A stretch of 64,000 nt of DNA from Actinomycetota bacterium (GCA_009773565.1 WSXY01000002.1:62001-126000); one strand, 5' to 3'. Shown: positions 17,291 to 26,747, numbered from the stretch's first letter. The notes: a model not told the origin generated them from the sequence alone. Numbers and translations are program-made.

Positions 17291-17460
17291 CCTGACCTGC
17301 CGATACAATCATTGTCAGGGAAGAACAAGTTCCGACCTGACAGCTTGGATGGTTCGGCAGGCGGCGCCCCTCCATCTGTCGAACTGGAAACACCTCGTAG
17401 GGCTCCGGCGTGAGAAGATCGCCGGGGCTCTACGGTCGTTTTCGGCCCGGAACGACGAGG
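17291..17460 (+). ncRNA. candidate structured RNA or complex 3' region after the V-ATPase operon
   Basis: The 246-bp gap between two convergent operons contains three consecutive strong stem-loops. The first is TGTCAGG (17313-17319) with CCTGACA (17336-17342) and an inner GAAC/GTTC pair. The second is GTTCGGCAG (17352-17360) with CTGTCGAAC (17376-17384). The third is a 14-bp stem, 17397-17410 with 17420-17433, followed by CGTTTTC. CCTGAC at 17291-17296 can pair with the same GTCAGG as the first stem, giving two exclusive folds. A TACAAT -10-like box is at 17304-17309. The third hairpin could terminate ATPase transcription. No known RNA family was recognised. Confidence 0.35.
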
Positions 17461-17498
17461 TTGCCAGCGCGCCCTACCACGTTCCGCGCGCAGTCGCC

Positions 17499-18842
17499 CT
17501 ACCGTGTCTGTCCGGTGACCGCCCACTTCGCGATGAGCAGCGCCGGAGCCAGATTCGCGCCGCCCTCCTCGGGACCTATGAGTGCGCGACGGTCGCCGAC
17601 CGCCTCCACGTCGGCGAGCGCATCGACAACGCTTTGTGTGAAGCGCACGTTCTTGACTGGCTTCGTGAGGCGGCCATCCTCGATCATGAACGTGCCGTCG
17701 CGCGTCATGCCCGTGAGCACGACACGGAGCGGGTCCTCGACGTTCACGTAGTGGAAGCGCGTCACATAGAGGCCGCGAGTCACGCCTGCGATCATCTCGT
17801 CGACGCGCGTGTCCCCGGCCGCTAACTCCAGGTTCATCGGCAAGGGCCCGTATGAGTTAGGGGCGGGGAGCGCGTGGCCGGTGTTCGACAGGCCGAGCTT
17901 GGCCGCCCAGTATGAGTCCGTGACCGGTCCGCGAACAACACCGGCCTCGATGAGCGGGACGGCATGCTTCGGGCTGCCCTCGAAGTCGAAGGTCAGACCG
18001 ACCGTCTCGGCACCGAGCGCGTTCTCGGTCAGCGTGATGCACTCCGAGAGGAGCTTCTCGCCGATATGCCCGGCGATGAACGACGACTTCTCGTCGACAG
18101 CGCGTGCGCCGAAGGCGAGGTAGCCGAGGAAGTCGAGGAGGTCCGAAACGGCCTCGGGCGCGAGGACGACCGCGTACGTGCCGGCATCAAGTGAGCCCGG
18201 GTCGGCGGAGCGCTCCGCGATCGACGCGGCCTCGTCGCCAAGCGCCTCGGGGGCGAAGTCGTTCGCGTCACGTCCGAGCCACGAAGCCCAACCCGAGCCG
18301 CCGTCAGTACCGCTCGAGAGCACCGTCGCCTTGAGCGCGGTCACGCCCATCGCTGCGTCGACGCCCTTGGAGTTGGCGACCGCCACGGCGTAGTCGGAGC
18401 GGCCGACGGTTCCTGCCGCCGAGAGGCCCCGGAACGCTGACTGCTCGATGATCGCCGCCGCCGCACGTGCACGCGCGTCCGCATCGAACGCGCGCGTGCT
18501 CTCGCACCCGCGCTCGGCACGCTCGAAGGGTGCGGGCGCGGGAAGACCCGGGAAGCCGTCGTCTGCGGGCGCTACACGCGCGGCGGCGACTGCCGCCTCG
18601 CAACACGTGCGCAGCGCGTCATCGTCGAGCCGGTTCGTGCCCGCAACGCCGGTCCGCTTGCCGAGGACCGCGCGCACCGAGACGGTCGTGTTCTCCTCGG
18701 CTACATTCTGGTGGATGCGGTTGCCCGCGAAGCGCGTGAGCGCGGCATCGTTGCTCGTGACGAGCACCTCGGCCTCATCTGCGGGTGTCATCGCGACGAC
18801 GCGTGCAGCGAGTGCGCGTACCTGGTTCTCTGAGAGCCTCAT
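17499..18842 (-). CDS. pmbA: TldE/PmbA family metalloprotease-related protein
   Basis: A 447-aa protein with the PmbA/TldE layout: an N-terminal domain with LTRFAGNRIHQNVAEENTTV, a middle part with GRSDYAVAVANSKG, and a C-terminal domain with TFDFEGSPKHAVPLIEAGVV and RFHYVNVEDPLRVVLTGMTR. TldE lacks the HExxxH site and acts with TldD as a heterodimeric protease that trims unfolded or modified peptides in the cytoplasm. ATG 18842 overlaps the tldD stop by 4 nt (ATGA); a longer frame to 18971 is rejected as it runs into tldD. Confidence 0.9.
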   Translation of the reverse strand: MRLSENQVRALAARVVAMTPADEAEVLVTSNDAALTRFAGNRIHQNVAEENTTVSVRAVLGKRTGVAGTNRLDDDALRTCCEAAVAAARVAPADDGFPGLPAPAPFERAERGCESTRAFDADARARAAAAIIEQSAFRGLSAAGTVGRSDYAVAVANSKGVDAAMGVTALKATVLSSGTDGGSGWASWLGRDANDFAPEALGDEAASIAERSADPGSLDAGTYAVVLAPEAVSDLLDFLGYLAFGARAVDEKSSFIAGHIGEKLLSECITLTENALGAETVGLTFDFEGSPKHAVPLIEAGVVRGPVTDSYWAAKLGLSNTGHALPAPNSYGPLPMNLELAAGDTRVDEMIAGVTRGLYVTRFHYVNVEDPLRVVLTGMTRDGTFMIEDGRLTKPVKNVRFTQSVVDALADVEAVGDRRALIGPEEGGANLAPALLIAKWAVTGQTR

Positions 18843-20281
18843 CGTCCCACCCCCACCTGGACGTCGCGGAATCGCGCGGGTGCGGCCCCGTGCGCCACGT
18901 GAGCCACCTGCATCGGCTCGCCCTTGCCGCAGTTGGGGATGCCCCAGACGCGCCAGTGATCCTGCGAGCACACCGCGTCGCAGGCGCCCCAGAACTTGGG
19001 CGTGATGCCGGTGTAGTTGGGGTTCTTGATCATGCGGCCAAGCTTACCGTCCTTGATCTCCCAGCCGATCTCGCACGCGAACTGAAAGTTGAGGCGTCGG
19101 TCGTCGATGGACCACGAGCTGTTCGTCTCGAGGTAGATGCCGTCGTCGGTATCGGCGATGAGGTCCTCGAAGCTCCATGCGCCGGGCTCAAGCGAGAGGG
19201 TCGCCATGCGCACGAGCGGGATGCGGTTCCAGCCATCGGCGCGTGCGCACCCGTTGCTCGCGCGACCGATGCGGGGCGCGGATTCACGCGAAGACTGGAA
19301 ACCGGTGAAGAGCCCGTCTCGCACGATGTAATCGCGCTGGGCTGGAACACCCTCATCGTCGTAGCCAAAGCTGCCGAGAGAGCCTTGTACGGTCGCGTCG
19401 GACACTACCGAGACATGCTCGGAGCCGTACCGGAGCGTGTCGAGGTCCTCGAGTCGCACGAATGACGTTCCCGCGAAGGCGGCCTCGTCGCCGAGGACGC
19501 GGTCGAGCTCGGTCGGATGGCCGACCGATTCGTGAACCTGCAGCGCGATCTGGCTGCCGTCGATGATGACGGTCGTCGTGGTCGCGGGGCACGGAAGCGC
19601 CGAAGCGAGCGCCGCAGCCTCCGCTGCAACGCGCGGCGCGTTCCCGACGATATCGAGCGCGAGGATTGCCTCCCAGCCGCCCTGAACCGCCTGCCCGCCG
19701 TGCGAGTTGGGGTACGAGCGGGGGAGCATCTCGCCGTCGCCAAGCGCGTAGGCGACGATGCCGGCGCTGCTCTCTACATACGATTGCTCGATGATGCTGC
19801 CTTCCGAGGAGCCGAAGACCTTCTCGACCTTCACAAAGCTGAGCGATGCGCTCGTGACGGTGACGACGTCTTGTGTGCGCAGGCCCTCATCGGCCGCGAC
19901 GAGGAGCGCAAGCTTGTCCTCGAGCGGAACGGAGAACGGGTCGATCTCGCAGGGGCCGCGCCATACGTCGTCGAAGACGCCGACGGGCGCGAGGCGAATC
20001 GGTGCGGCGGCTGTGAGCGAAGACGCGCGGGCGATCGCGACGGCCTGACGCGCGCAGGCGGCGATGGTGTCGTCAGTGAGCGATGAGGTGGATGCGAAGC
20101 CCCAGGCGCCGTCGGCGATCACGCGCACGCCGATACCGAGGGATTCGGAGCGCTCTACGGCCTCAACGCGCCCGGTACGCACGGAGATGCGCTCCTCGGT
20201 GGTGAGGACGACGCGGGCGTCGGCGTAGGACGCGCCCGCGAGCGCGGCAGCGTCGAGCGCTACGGATACAAGATGCTTCAT
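18839..20281 (-). CDS. tldD: TldD family zinc metalloprotease
   Basis: A 480-aa protein with the TldD active-site motif HESVGHPTELD (HExxxH type), preceded by VIIDGSQIALQV, and the family block GCARADGWNRIPLVRM. Near the end it has NCGKGEPMQVAHVAHGAAPA, matching the conserved C-terminal Cys/Gly-rich block. It pairs with the downstream coupled TldE. GAGGGGGG precedes ATG 20281. No modified-peptide precursor gene was recognised nearby. Confidence 0.92.
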   Translation of the reverse strand: MKHLVSVALDAAALAGASYADARVVLTTEERISVRTGRVEAVERSESLGIGVRVIADGAWGFASTSSLTDDTIAACARQAVAIARASSLTAAAPIRLAPVGVFDDVWRGPCEIDPFSVPLEDKLALLVAADEGLRTQDVVTVTSASLSFVKVEKVFGSSEGSIIEQSYVESSAGIVAYALGDGEMLPRSYPNSHGGQAVQGGWEAILALDIVGNAPRVAAEAAALASALPCPATTTTVIIDGSQIALQVHESVGHPTELDRVLGDEAAFAGTSFVRLEDLDTLRYGSEHVSVVSDATVQGSLGSFGYDDEGVPAQRDYIVRDGLFTGFQSSRESAPRIGRASNGCARADGWNRIPLVRMATLSLEPGAWSFEDLIADTDDGIYLETNSSWSIDDRRLNFQFACEIGWEIKDGKLGRMIKNPNYTGITPKFWGACDAVCSQDHWRVWGIPNCGKGEPMQVAHVAHGAAPARFRDVQVGVGR

Positions 20282-20328
20282 AGAGGCCCCCCTCAGCGGT
20301 AGTGCGAAGAATCAGTGCAAAGACCACA

Positions 20329-21498
20329 TTACCGCAACGCGCCAAGCGGGTCGGTTCTTGCGCCAAGAATCGGACCGGTGCGGTACGACCAGTCGTAGCG
20401 ACGGGCACCTGCGTAGTCCTTGCGATCCGCAAGCTTTGAGAGCTTCACGAAGTCGCCGGTGCGCGGTGCGTGGAGGAAGTAGCCGCTGCCGACATAGATG
20501 CCGACGTGGTAGACGGGCGAACCGAAGAAGACGACGTCTCCCGCTTCCAGCGACGAGGGCGCGATCTTCTCGCCCATAGCGAACTGCGCGCGCGAGTAGT
20601 GCGGCAGGCTCACGCCATGCTGCTTGTACACGTACATCACGAGGCCCGAGCAGTCGAACGCACTCGGTGTGGCGCCGCCCCAGAGGTAGGGGATGCCGTG
20701 GTAAGCAAGCGCGGTCTCGATAGGCGAGCCGGGCTCGACGGTGATGCCAGCTTTGTTCGCACCCGAGAGGATCTCGCGCATGAACGCAGCCTCTTCGGAC
20801 TGCCGATGCCCGGCCTCGCTGTCGAGGAGTTCGAGGAGGTCTGTCTCCGCCTCGGCGAGGAGCTTCTGGCGGTCCTCGATGCGAAGTAGCACCTCGATCT
20901 GACGCGCCTTGAGAGTGAATTCGAGTTCGGCGGCCTTCTGCTCGGCGGACTTGAGGTCATCGGCCGCCTGACCGATCTGGTCACGCTGTGCGCGAAGCGT
21001 CGCCGCGATATCCGCATCACTTTCGCCAATGGCGTTGAGGAATCGGAGGCGCCCGACGAGGTCGGGAAGGGACTTCGCGCCGATAAGGAGGTCGAGAACA
21101 TCGAGCTCACCGGCGCGGTAGATGCTCCGCGCACGCTCCTGGAGTAGGTCCGACTGCGCACCGTAGGCGGTCTCGGCGTTGCCGAGGTCGATCTGTGTGG
21201 CGCTCAGCCGGTTTCGCGTGGCCGCAAGCTCCTCGACGGAGGCGTTGTACGCCTCGGATGCAATGCCGAGCTCACGATCGAGAGCGTCAAGCTGCGCCTT
21301 GAACTCCTCGAGGCGGGCCTGTTTGGCAGCGAGTTCAGCGCGGAATGCCGATGTCCGGGCATCGAGGACGGCGGTGCTTTCCGAGGACGCGGCAGGTGTG
21401 GAAGGTACGGCGAACGCAGGCGCCGCGAACGCGAGGCTCGCGATGAGTGCTGCGGAGGTGATCCGCAGCCCGAGAACGCTATGGTTCCGGTGGTTCAA
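20329..21498 (-). CDS. secreted NlpC/P60 endopeptidase with coiled-coil N-terminus
   Basis: About 389 aa: a signal peptide (hydrophobic AALIASLAFAAPAFA), a long coiled coil (about residues 45-240) rich in Ala, Glu and Leu, then a C-terminal NlpC/P60 domain. The catalytic Cys is in AFDCSGLVMYVYKQHG, and the catalytic His residues are in PVYHVGIYVGSGYFLHAPR. Such RipA/CwlO-type proteins cut stem peptides of peptidoglycan during division or elongation. The start is uncertain: no ATG precedes the signal peptide, and TTG 21498 with GGAAAGG about 8 nt upstream is preferred over TTG 21531. Confidence 0.85.
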   Translation of the reverse strand: MNHRNHSVLGLRITSAALIASLAFAAPAFAVPSTPAASSESTAVLDARTSAFRAELAAKQARLEEFKAQLDALDRELGIASEAYNASVEELAATRNRLSATQIDLGNAETAYGAQSDLLQERARSIYRAGELDVLDLLIGAKSLPDLVGRLRFLNAIGESDADIAATLRAQRDQIGQAADDLKSAEQKAAELEFTLKARQIEVLLRIEDRQKLLAEAETDLLELLDSEAGHRQSEEAAFMREILSGANKAGITVEPGSPIETALAYHGIPYLWGGATPSAFDCSGLVMYVYKQHGVSLPHYSRAQFAMGEKIAPSSLEAGDVVFFGSPVYHVGIYVGSGYFLHAPRTGDFVKLSKLADRKDYAGARRYDWSYRTGPILGARTDPLGALR

Positions 21499-21584
21499 GC
21501 CGAGTACCTTTCCCTGCTCCGACCGTCGCAAGGTCGGTTAACGCCAGACACCAGGTAACAGCACCTCACGTGCCGAGTTGAGAA

Positions 21585-21616
21585 CTGAAGGGCCGCAACA
21601 GCGTGCGGCCCTTCAG
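21585..21616. terminator. strong hairpin between the 15-heme cytochrome and the NlpC/P60 gene
   Basis: A perfect 12-bp stem CTGAAGGGCCGC / GCGGCCCTTCAG (21585-21596 with 21605-21616) with an 8-nt loop, 23 bp after the cytochrome stop on the minus strand. The following T-tract is poor (GTTCTC). Confidence 0.6.
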
Positions 21617-21638
21617 AAGAGACCGGTCGGATGTATGC

Positions 21639-24600
21639 CTACGGCCAGTAAACGGAGCCGTTGAGCGTGCTTGGATGCGTCCCGGTCGTGCATCCCGCCG
21701 AGCAGTCGCCTGCAGCGCCCTTCCCCCAGTTGGAGGTGGTGTAGTTCTTGTTCGCGCGAATCTTGGATGTGCCGTTGGCGATCGTCGCGTACGGTGCCGG
21801 ATCGGTCGTGTAGCCGAGCATCCGCGGCCGCTTCCAGCCGTGCGGGGTCTTGATATGGCAGTACCGGCAATAGCCACCCTCGGCGCCCCGGGTGTCGTGC
21901 TCGGAGTGGACGTTGTTACTCGTTGCGAGGTTCTGGTGACACTTGCCGCAGATGACGGTGCTGTAGTTCGTCAAGCTTGTCGTCGCGGTCCAGTTGGTGT
22001 AGTTGGGATCAAGGAGCCACTGTACGCTCGAGCCGTGCGGACCGCTCGCCTGTGTGGTCGGGTTCTGAGCGTTTGTGTGACAGTCGGTACACGTCATCTT
22101 ACTGTTGAGACCCCAGTTGACTGGTGTGGTCTTGAGGAACGCGGAAGCCGCAGGCGGCGTCCAAGTGTCAGTGTAAGCGGTACCGTTCGACGCGGTGTAC
22201 GTGAACGAACTCTTCACGCCGACGCTCTGCCCGAGCACGTTGTGGTAGCTGAAGTTGCTCGGGTTGAACTCCTGAGCGATGTTTGTCTGTGTGGCAGGAA
22301 TAGTGGTGTTGCCGCTGTGGCACTTGAAGCAGAGGTTTGCCTCAAAATCGTTCGCTCCACCGGCAATCCGAGCCGGAGTGTACGCAGTTGGAAGACCCCA
22401 GTTTGATACTGCATAGGTGATGCTCGTGCCCCATGCACCGTAAACGGCGCCTCCAGCCAGGCTCGAAGTGCCGTTATGCAGGGCAAGCGCAGTAGTCCCG
22501 CCCACCTTCTTCGCAACATGCGGATCGTGACAGTCCGTACACTCAGCGTGGCGGTTCGGGGTTCCAAGCAGCGCCGCGGTCTCCGTGTCGGTATGTGCTC
22601 CCAAGTACTTGTCTGGGTCATGCGAATAGGTGAGGTTCGCCTTGGTGTAGACATTCAGCGCGCCGGCCGAACGTGGGTACGTCGCCGAGCCGTCGCCGTG
22701 GCACTTATAGCAAAGGTTCTCTTCGCGAGCCACGGTGCCGGTGTTGACGCGTGATCCAGCGATGCTGGGCCCGCCGACCGCATTTAGGGTTGTCATCCAT
22801 GTCACGCCGGCTGGTCTCGTCCATGCACCAAGCCGAGCGTTATCCGAGGCGTGCGGGTCGTGGCACGTCTCGCAGAGTGCCTGGCCGTTTGCGAGCAGTT
22901 CGGTCTTGTGGCCAGATTCGGAGAACTTGAGGTTTGTTCCGCCTTCTTTGTTCCAGCCCGGGAAGTACGGCGCCGTGACCGTGCCGAAGGCCGCGCTATA
23001 GGGAACAACGACGCCGGCAGTGGTCGTAGCCGTCGCCGCTGCGCCATCGTGGCACCTCATGCAGAAGTCCGAAGCCGCGGAGCCGTAGACCGTGCTCGTT
23101 ACGACGAGCTTGGTGTTGTCCGGGTCGCTTGCGCGATCCATGTCCCATACGCCGTTTGCCTTGTCGGCTTTGTTGTAGTGGACGTTGTGGCAGCTCGCGC
23201 AGGTAAGTGAGCCCTGGCTGGTCGTATAGACGTCGTAGGTCGAGGTTACCGACCAGTCCGAGAGCATCGGCGTGAGCAAGTTATTGGTCGTCCGCGTCAG
23301 GTCGGCCGTAAGCCGAAGCTTGGAGTAGGCAAGCACGGTACGGGAGCTGAGGTCGATCGTGGTCAGGTCACTCTGGCTGACGAGCACTTCCCACAACGAT
23401 GTGAGGGTGTTGAAGCCCTCGACCGTGACGCGCAGGTCGGTCGTTGCCGGCTCCGTCTTTGTGAGCGTAAGCGTTCCCCACTTGTTCGCGCCGGCGTACG
23501 GGAGGATCTCGGTTGAGACGGCGGTGCCACTCGCGCTGTAGACGAGGCTGCTGGTGTTGGGGGGCTGCCAGGCCGGGTTGATCGCGATAGACGACCCGGC
23601 TGCCTGCGCGAAGGAAGCCGTCAGCGACGTCCACGTCCAGGGCCCGGCAACGGGGTTGGCCGGGATAAGTGCGCGCCTGAATATCGTTGAACTGCCTCCA
23701 GCGAATGCGTAGAGGTAGTCGCCGCCGTCCCACGCGAGGGCGCCGCCGTCACCCAAAGTGGTGCCGTTAAGCGGGTCGACGTTGGTATCGGTCTTCGCAA
23801 TCGCACCGCCGAGTGTACTGATGACAATACCGTCGCTGACATCGCCCGTGTCGCGGCCGATTACGAACAGGTACTCGGTACCGCCCTTCGAGAAGTACGT
23901 CATACGGGCGTAGCGGCTTTGTAAATCCGAGGTCGTGAGTGGTCCCTGGGCGAAGTCGCTACCGATAATCGAACGGTCAGGGGCGCTACGGTAGTAAATT
24001 CGCCCATCACCGGCAGTGCCGTTCTGGTAGATGACGAACAGCCTGTCGGCGCCGGGAGCATACGCGATCGCTGAGCCTACGCCGAGGTTACGGGCGGTGT
24101 TGGTAGCGGTCTGGAAGTCGAACTGCCCGGTGAGCGTACCGCTGTAGTCCCACCACATGATGGGTGCTGTGCCCGCGCCCCTGGTGTAGTAGGCACATGT
24201 TCCCGCTGTTCTGGTATTGACGGTCGAGTCGCCGCCGGCGCCGATGGTAGCGGGCAGATTCGTCGCCTGCAAAAGCGTCGACCACGTGTTCGTCGAGACA
24301 TCGTGCCATGCCTGCATGTTTGTAGTGCCAGCGTTTCCGCCTGCAGTCACGTACACCTTGCCGTTGACGTAGAACGATGATGAGCCTGTGGCTGGGCTGA
24401 ACCGTGGATTCACCGCTGCTGCTACCCATGCCGTCCCAGCCGTGTCGTACTTACTAAACGTCGTTGCGGCACCCTGGCTGGCATAGAGCATGGGTCGGGT
24501 CGGGGGCGTTACGACCAATGTCTCCTGGCCAAGGACAATCTCGCCGCCGGCCGTGTTGGTTGTCACCACACTTGTCAGTGTGTCGGTATTGAACTCGGCC

Positions 24601-25904
24601 TGCGTCGTCTGGCTCCACGGGGTCCCAAGCGTCGGCACCCAGACACCTGAAGTAATCGCGGTCGGGTGATGTGAGCCACGCGTGGTGAACTCGAGTTTGA
24701 CGTCGCGCCCGTTCCACGAGAATGGCTTGGTAAAACCAGCCGCGACCTTGGTCTCACTCGTCCCGGCGCTATGGCACTTATAGCAGAGCTCGGCTTCCTT
24801 GTTCGCGTTCGCATCGGTGGTACGGCTTCCGCGGTAGTCGATCAGATGCGTGGTCGCCGAGCCGTGGTTATCGTGACAGACCTCGCACTGCACGCCGGGG
24901 TTCGTCGCCGGGTAGTCGTTGCTGTAGATGGTGGAGCCACCGTGCGCTGAGGCTTTGTAGTTGGCGGTGTTGTGATCCCCGCCGGTGTTTGCGAACGCGC
25001 TCGGACCGCCCGCGAGCCCCATGGTCGTTGCCGCGACGACCGACTTACCATCGACTGTCACGGTGCTTCCGTGGCACGAAAGGCAGAACCCGTTGTCGGG
25101 TGTAGGCGAGCTGTTCTTGGAGGCGTACGCATAGACGTTGGTGCCGTATTTCACTCGAAGCATCATGCGGTACGAGCTCGCGGCCTGATATGTACCCGAG
25201 GAATCGTACATGTAAGACGATCGGTGTGCGGTGTGGCACGCCGTGCATTCGGTCTTATTGTCGGTCATGTACTGGTTGCGGTGTCGCGAACCGAAGGTCT
25301 GCCCGGAGTAGTCGGCGAAGTCCTTCTGGGTGTTGTAGGTGCTCTTTGCGCCCGTGGCAGTTGCGGCATTCGTGCTGCCGTGGCACGTGTAGCAGAGGTC
25401 GTTCGTGTGGTAGTCAGCCTGATAGGCGCCGTGAACCTGGTGGCATCGAGCGCAGGAAATGATGGCGGGGTCAGTGCGGTAGCCGTGCATGTTTGGCGCC
25501 ATATTGCCCGAGGGGGCGGAGTGTAGGAGCCCCGGCTGATCTACAGCAACAACCGCGTAGAACCAGGTGTATGACTGCGCTACCTCGCTCGTTTCAGCCG
25601 ATACAGGCAGGCTGGGGGTTCCAGCATAGTTTGATGTAATGGGCGTGAGGCTGCGGGAGAGGATCGTTGCTGACGTGATCGGAACGACGTCGCGATAGAT
25701 GTCGTAGTAGACGGCATGACCGGAGGAGTCGGTCGAGAGGTTCCACTTGACGGTGACCTGGCCAACCCCGCTCACATAGGCGTCAGTGATGGTCGGAACG
25801 CTCGGTACAGCCGCGAACGCCGGAAGCGCCGCCGCGAACAACAGCGCCAATGAAAGGGCTGTAATCCGGACCGTTCCCCGAAGCCAGTTCCTGTTTGTAA
25901 CCAC
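21639..25904 (-). CDS. secreted 15-heme c-type cytochrome with beta-propeller insertion
   Basis: A 1421-aa protein with a signal peptide (residues 1-31) and a fibronectin-III-like domain (about 35-125). Six CxxCH motifs follow between about 151 and 378. A stretch of about 520 residues without heme motifs contains Kelch-like repeats (about 470-765) and a beta-sandwich (about 790-890). Nine more CxxCH motifs follow from about 902. Motifs include CARCH, CYTCH, CLSCH, CMRCH, CETCH and CRYCH. The final CSAGC lacks the following His and is not counted. GTG 25904 is chosen because GGAGGTGG is just upstream and the signal peptide starts there. It probably acts outside the membrane in electron transfer; ResB/CcsA nearby would mature it. 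The electron acceptor is unknown. Confidence 0.9.
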   Translation of the reverse strand: MVTNRNWLRGTVRITALSLALLFAAALPAFAAVPSVPTITDAYVSGVGQVTVKWNLSTDSSGHAVYYDIYRDVVPITSATILSRSLTPITSNYAGTPSLPVSAETSEVAQSYTWFYAVVAVDQPGLLHSAPSGNMAPNMHGYRTDPAIISCARCHQVHGAYQADYHTNDLCYTCHGSTNAATATGAKSTYNTQKDFADYSGQTFGSRHRNQYMTDNKTECTACHTAHRSSYMYDSSGTYQAASSYRMMLRVKYGTNVYAYASKNSSPTPDNGFCLSCHGSTVTVDGKSVVAATTMGLAGGPSAFANTGGDHNTANYKASAHGGSTIYSNDYPATNPGVQCEVCHDNHGSATTHLIDYRGSRTTDANANKEAELCYKCHSAGTSETKVAAGFTKPFSWNGRDVKLEFTTRGSHHPTAITSGVWVPTLGTPWSQTTQAEFNTDTLTSVVTTNTAGGEIVLGQETLVVTPPTRPMLYASQGAATTFSKYDTAGTAWVAAAVNPRFSPATGSSSFYVNGKVYVTAGGNAGTTNMQAWHDVSTNTWSTLLQATNLPATIGAGGDSTVNTRTAGTCAYYTRGAGTAPIMWWDYSGTLTGQFDFQTATNTARNLGVGSAIAYAPGADRLFVIYQNGTAGDGRIYYRSAPDRSIIGSDFAQGPLTTSDLQSRYARMTYFSKGGTEYLFVIGRDTGDVSDGIVISTLGGAIAKTDTNVDPLNGTTLGDGGALAWDGGDYLYAFAGGSSTIFRRALIPANPVAGPWTWTSLTASFAQAAGSSIAINPAWQPPNTSSLVYSASGTAVSTEILPYAGANKWGTLTLTKTEPATTDLRVTVEGFNTLTSLWEVLVSQSDLTTIDLSSRTVLAYSKLRLTADLTRTTNNLLTPMLSDWSVTSTYDVYTTSQGSLTCASCHNVHYNKADKANGVWDMDRASDPDNTKLVVTSTVYGSAASDFCMRCHDGAAATATTTAGVVVPYSAAFGTVTAPYFPGWNKEGGTNLKFSESGHKTELLANGQALCETCHDPHASDNARLGAWTRPAGVTWMTTLNAVGGPSIAGSRVNTGTVAREENLCYKCHGDGSATYPRSAGALNVYTKANLTYSHDPDKYLGAHTDTETAALLGTPNRHAECTDCHDPHVAKKVGGTTALALHNGTSSLAGGAVYGAWGTSITYAVSNWGLPTAYTPARIAGGANDFEANLCFKCHSGNTTIPATQTNIAQEFNPSNFSYHNVLGQSVGVKSSFTYTASNGTAYTDTWTPPAASAFLKTTPVNWGLNSKMTCTDCHTNAQNPTTQASGPHGSSVQWLLDPNYTNWTATTSLTNYSTVICGKCHQNLATSNNVHSEHDTRGAEGGYCRYCHIKTPHGWKRPRMLGYTTDPAPYATIANGTSKIRANKNYTTSNWGKGAAGDCSAGCTTGTHPSTLNGSVYWP

Positions 25905-25942
25905 GATCTCCACCTCCGCCGCACTGCACATACACTCGCGAC

Positions 25943-26617
25943 CTACATCTGGACCGATTGAACTGAGAGCAACCCTTCGGTTCCAGAACCTATGTCAGTC
26001 AGATACCATTTGCCGCCGATGAACCGAAGCGGCACCACGATCGTGTGTTCGGAGACAAGACCTGCGTCTACCCATCGCACGACAGAGTACCCGTAGTATA
26101 CCGTGCTACTGGCCACCGTGAACACGCCTACCGAGGACTGAACGTTAGAACTCGATATTTTCGGGTAACCGGTGGCAAGGCTCTGGATGAACGCGGCGTC
26201 CATGGTCTCATCAGGTGCGAAGAGCGTGCCGAGTTTCGCAGCATCGTTCTTAATGATGGCTGCCATCGCCACATCAACCACGGACTTGAGCTCATCAGCG
26301 TTGTCCAGGACGACTTTCTTGGTCTCCGCGAGATACGCATTCCAGGCAGATCGTTCAGCTGCCGTCATTGAGTCGGCACCTGAGTCGGTCACCTTTCGTG
26401 CGAGACCCTCCGGCGGCCGAGGCTTGTCCACGACTTTGCGTGCATTCACCGTGCTAAGTGTTGCACTACTGCTGGGGGCAACAGCGCCCCGAACAGCACT
26501 TCCGAGTTCCGTTGCCGGCGTCGGGGTCGCCTTTGGTCTGCGGGCAACACTGAAAGATCCCACCGCAATAAGTGCGACGGCGACGAGGCCAATCATCCAG
26601 TAGTTCCGTGCACGCAT
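25943..26617 (-). CDS. single-pass membrane-anchored protein of unknown function
   Basis: A 224-aa protein with a short N-terminal cytoplasmic part, one transmembrane helix (about residues 7-24), a Pro/Ala/Thr-rich linker (to about 75) and a C-terminal alpha/beta domain. The domain contains MTAAERSAWNAYLAETKKVV and WVDAGLVSEHTIVVPLRFIG, somewhat like small extracytoplasmic NTF2-like or DUF4878-type folds (low certainty). It lies 38 bp upstream of the 15-heme cytochrome in the same direction, so it may help its export or anchoring. AAGGGTGAT precedes ATG 26617. Confidence 0.6.
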   Translation of the reverse strand: MRARNYWMIGLVAVALIAVGSFSVARRPKATPTPATELGSAVRGAVAPSSSATLSTVNARKVVDKPRPPEGLARKVTDSGADSMTAAERSAWNAYLAETKKVVLDNADELKSVVDVAMAAIIKNDAAKLGTLFAPDETMDAAFIQSLATGYPKISSSNVQSSVGVFTVASSTVYYGYSVVRWVDAGLVSEHTIVVPLRFIGGKWYLTDIGSGTEGLLSVQSVQM

Positions 26618-26642
26618 CTACCGATCACCCTTCCGATGATCT

Positions 26643-26747
26643 AATCCTTCATAAGGATTGTCGGCCGTAACAGCACCGTTCATTAGGGTCGAAATTTGAG
26701 AAGTGTGTCCTGTGTCACAGATCCCGTACGTTCTGCGTGCGTACGGG
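26643..26747 (-). promoter_or_regulatory. leader with hairpin and operator-like palindrome
   Basis: Upstream of the gene starting at 26617 there is a perfect hairpin AATCCTT-cat-AAGGATT (26643-26659). Further out, an 8-bp inverted repeat CCCGTACG (26723-26730) / CGTACGGG (26740-26747) has a 9-nt spacer, suitable for a dimeric repressor. The minus-strand word CCTAATGAA near 26685 is shared with the region upstream of the 2711-2998 gene. The functions are not known. Confidence 0.35.

Noticed and set aside
17281-17460. SRP RNA, 6S RNA or tmRNA in the gap after the ATPase operon
   Set aside because: The conserved SRP loop, the 6S long-hairpin layout and the tRNA-like ends of tmRNA are all missing.
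21499-21584. c-di-AMP (ydaO-type) riboswitch upstream of the NlpC/P60 gene
   Set aside because: Expected on biological grounds, but the conserved GGGTGAAT-like core is absent and there is too little space upstream.
21639-21700. Sixteenth heme site at the C-terminal CSAGC of the large cytochrome
   Set aside because: The second cysteine is followed by TTGTH rather than His, so it does not meet the CxnCH rule.
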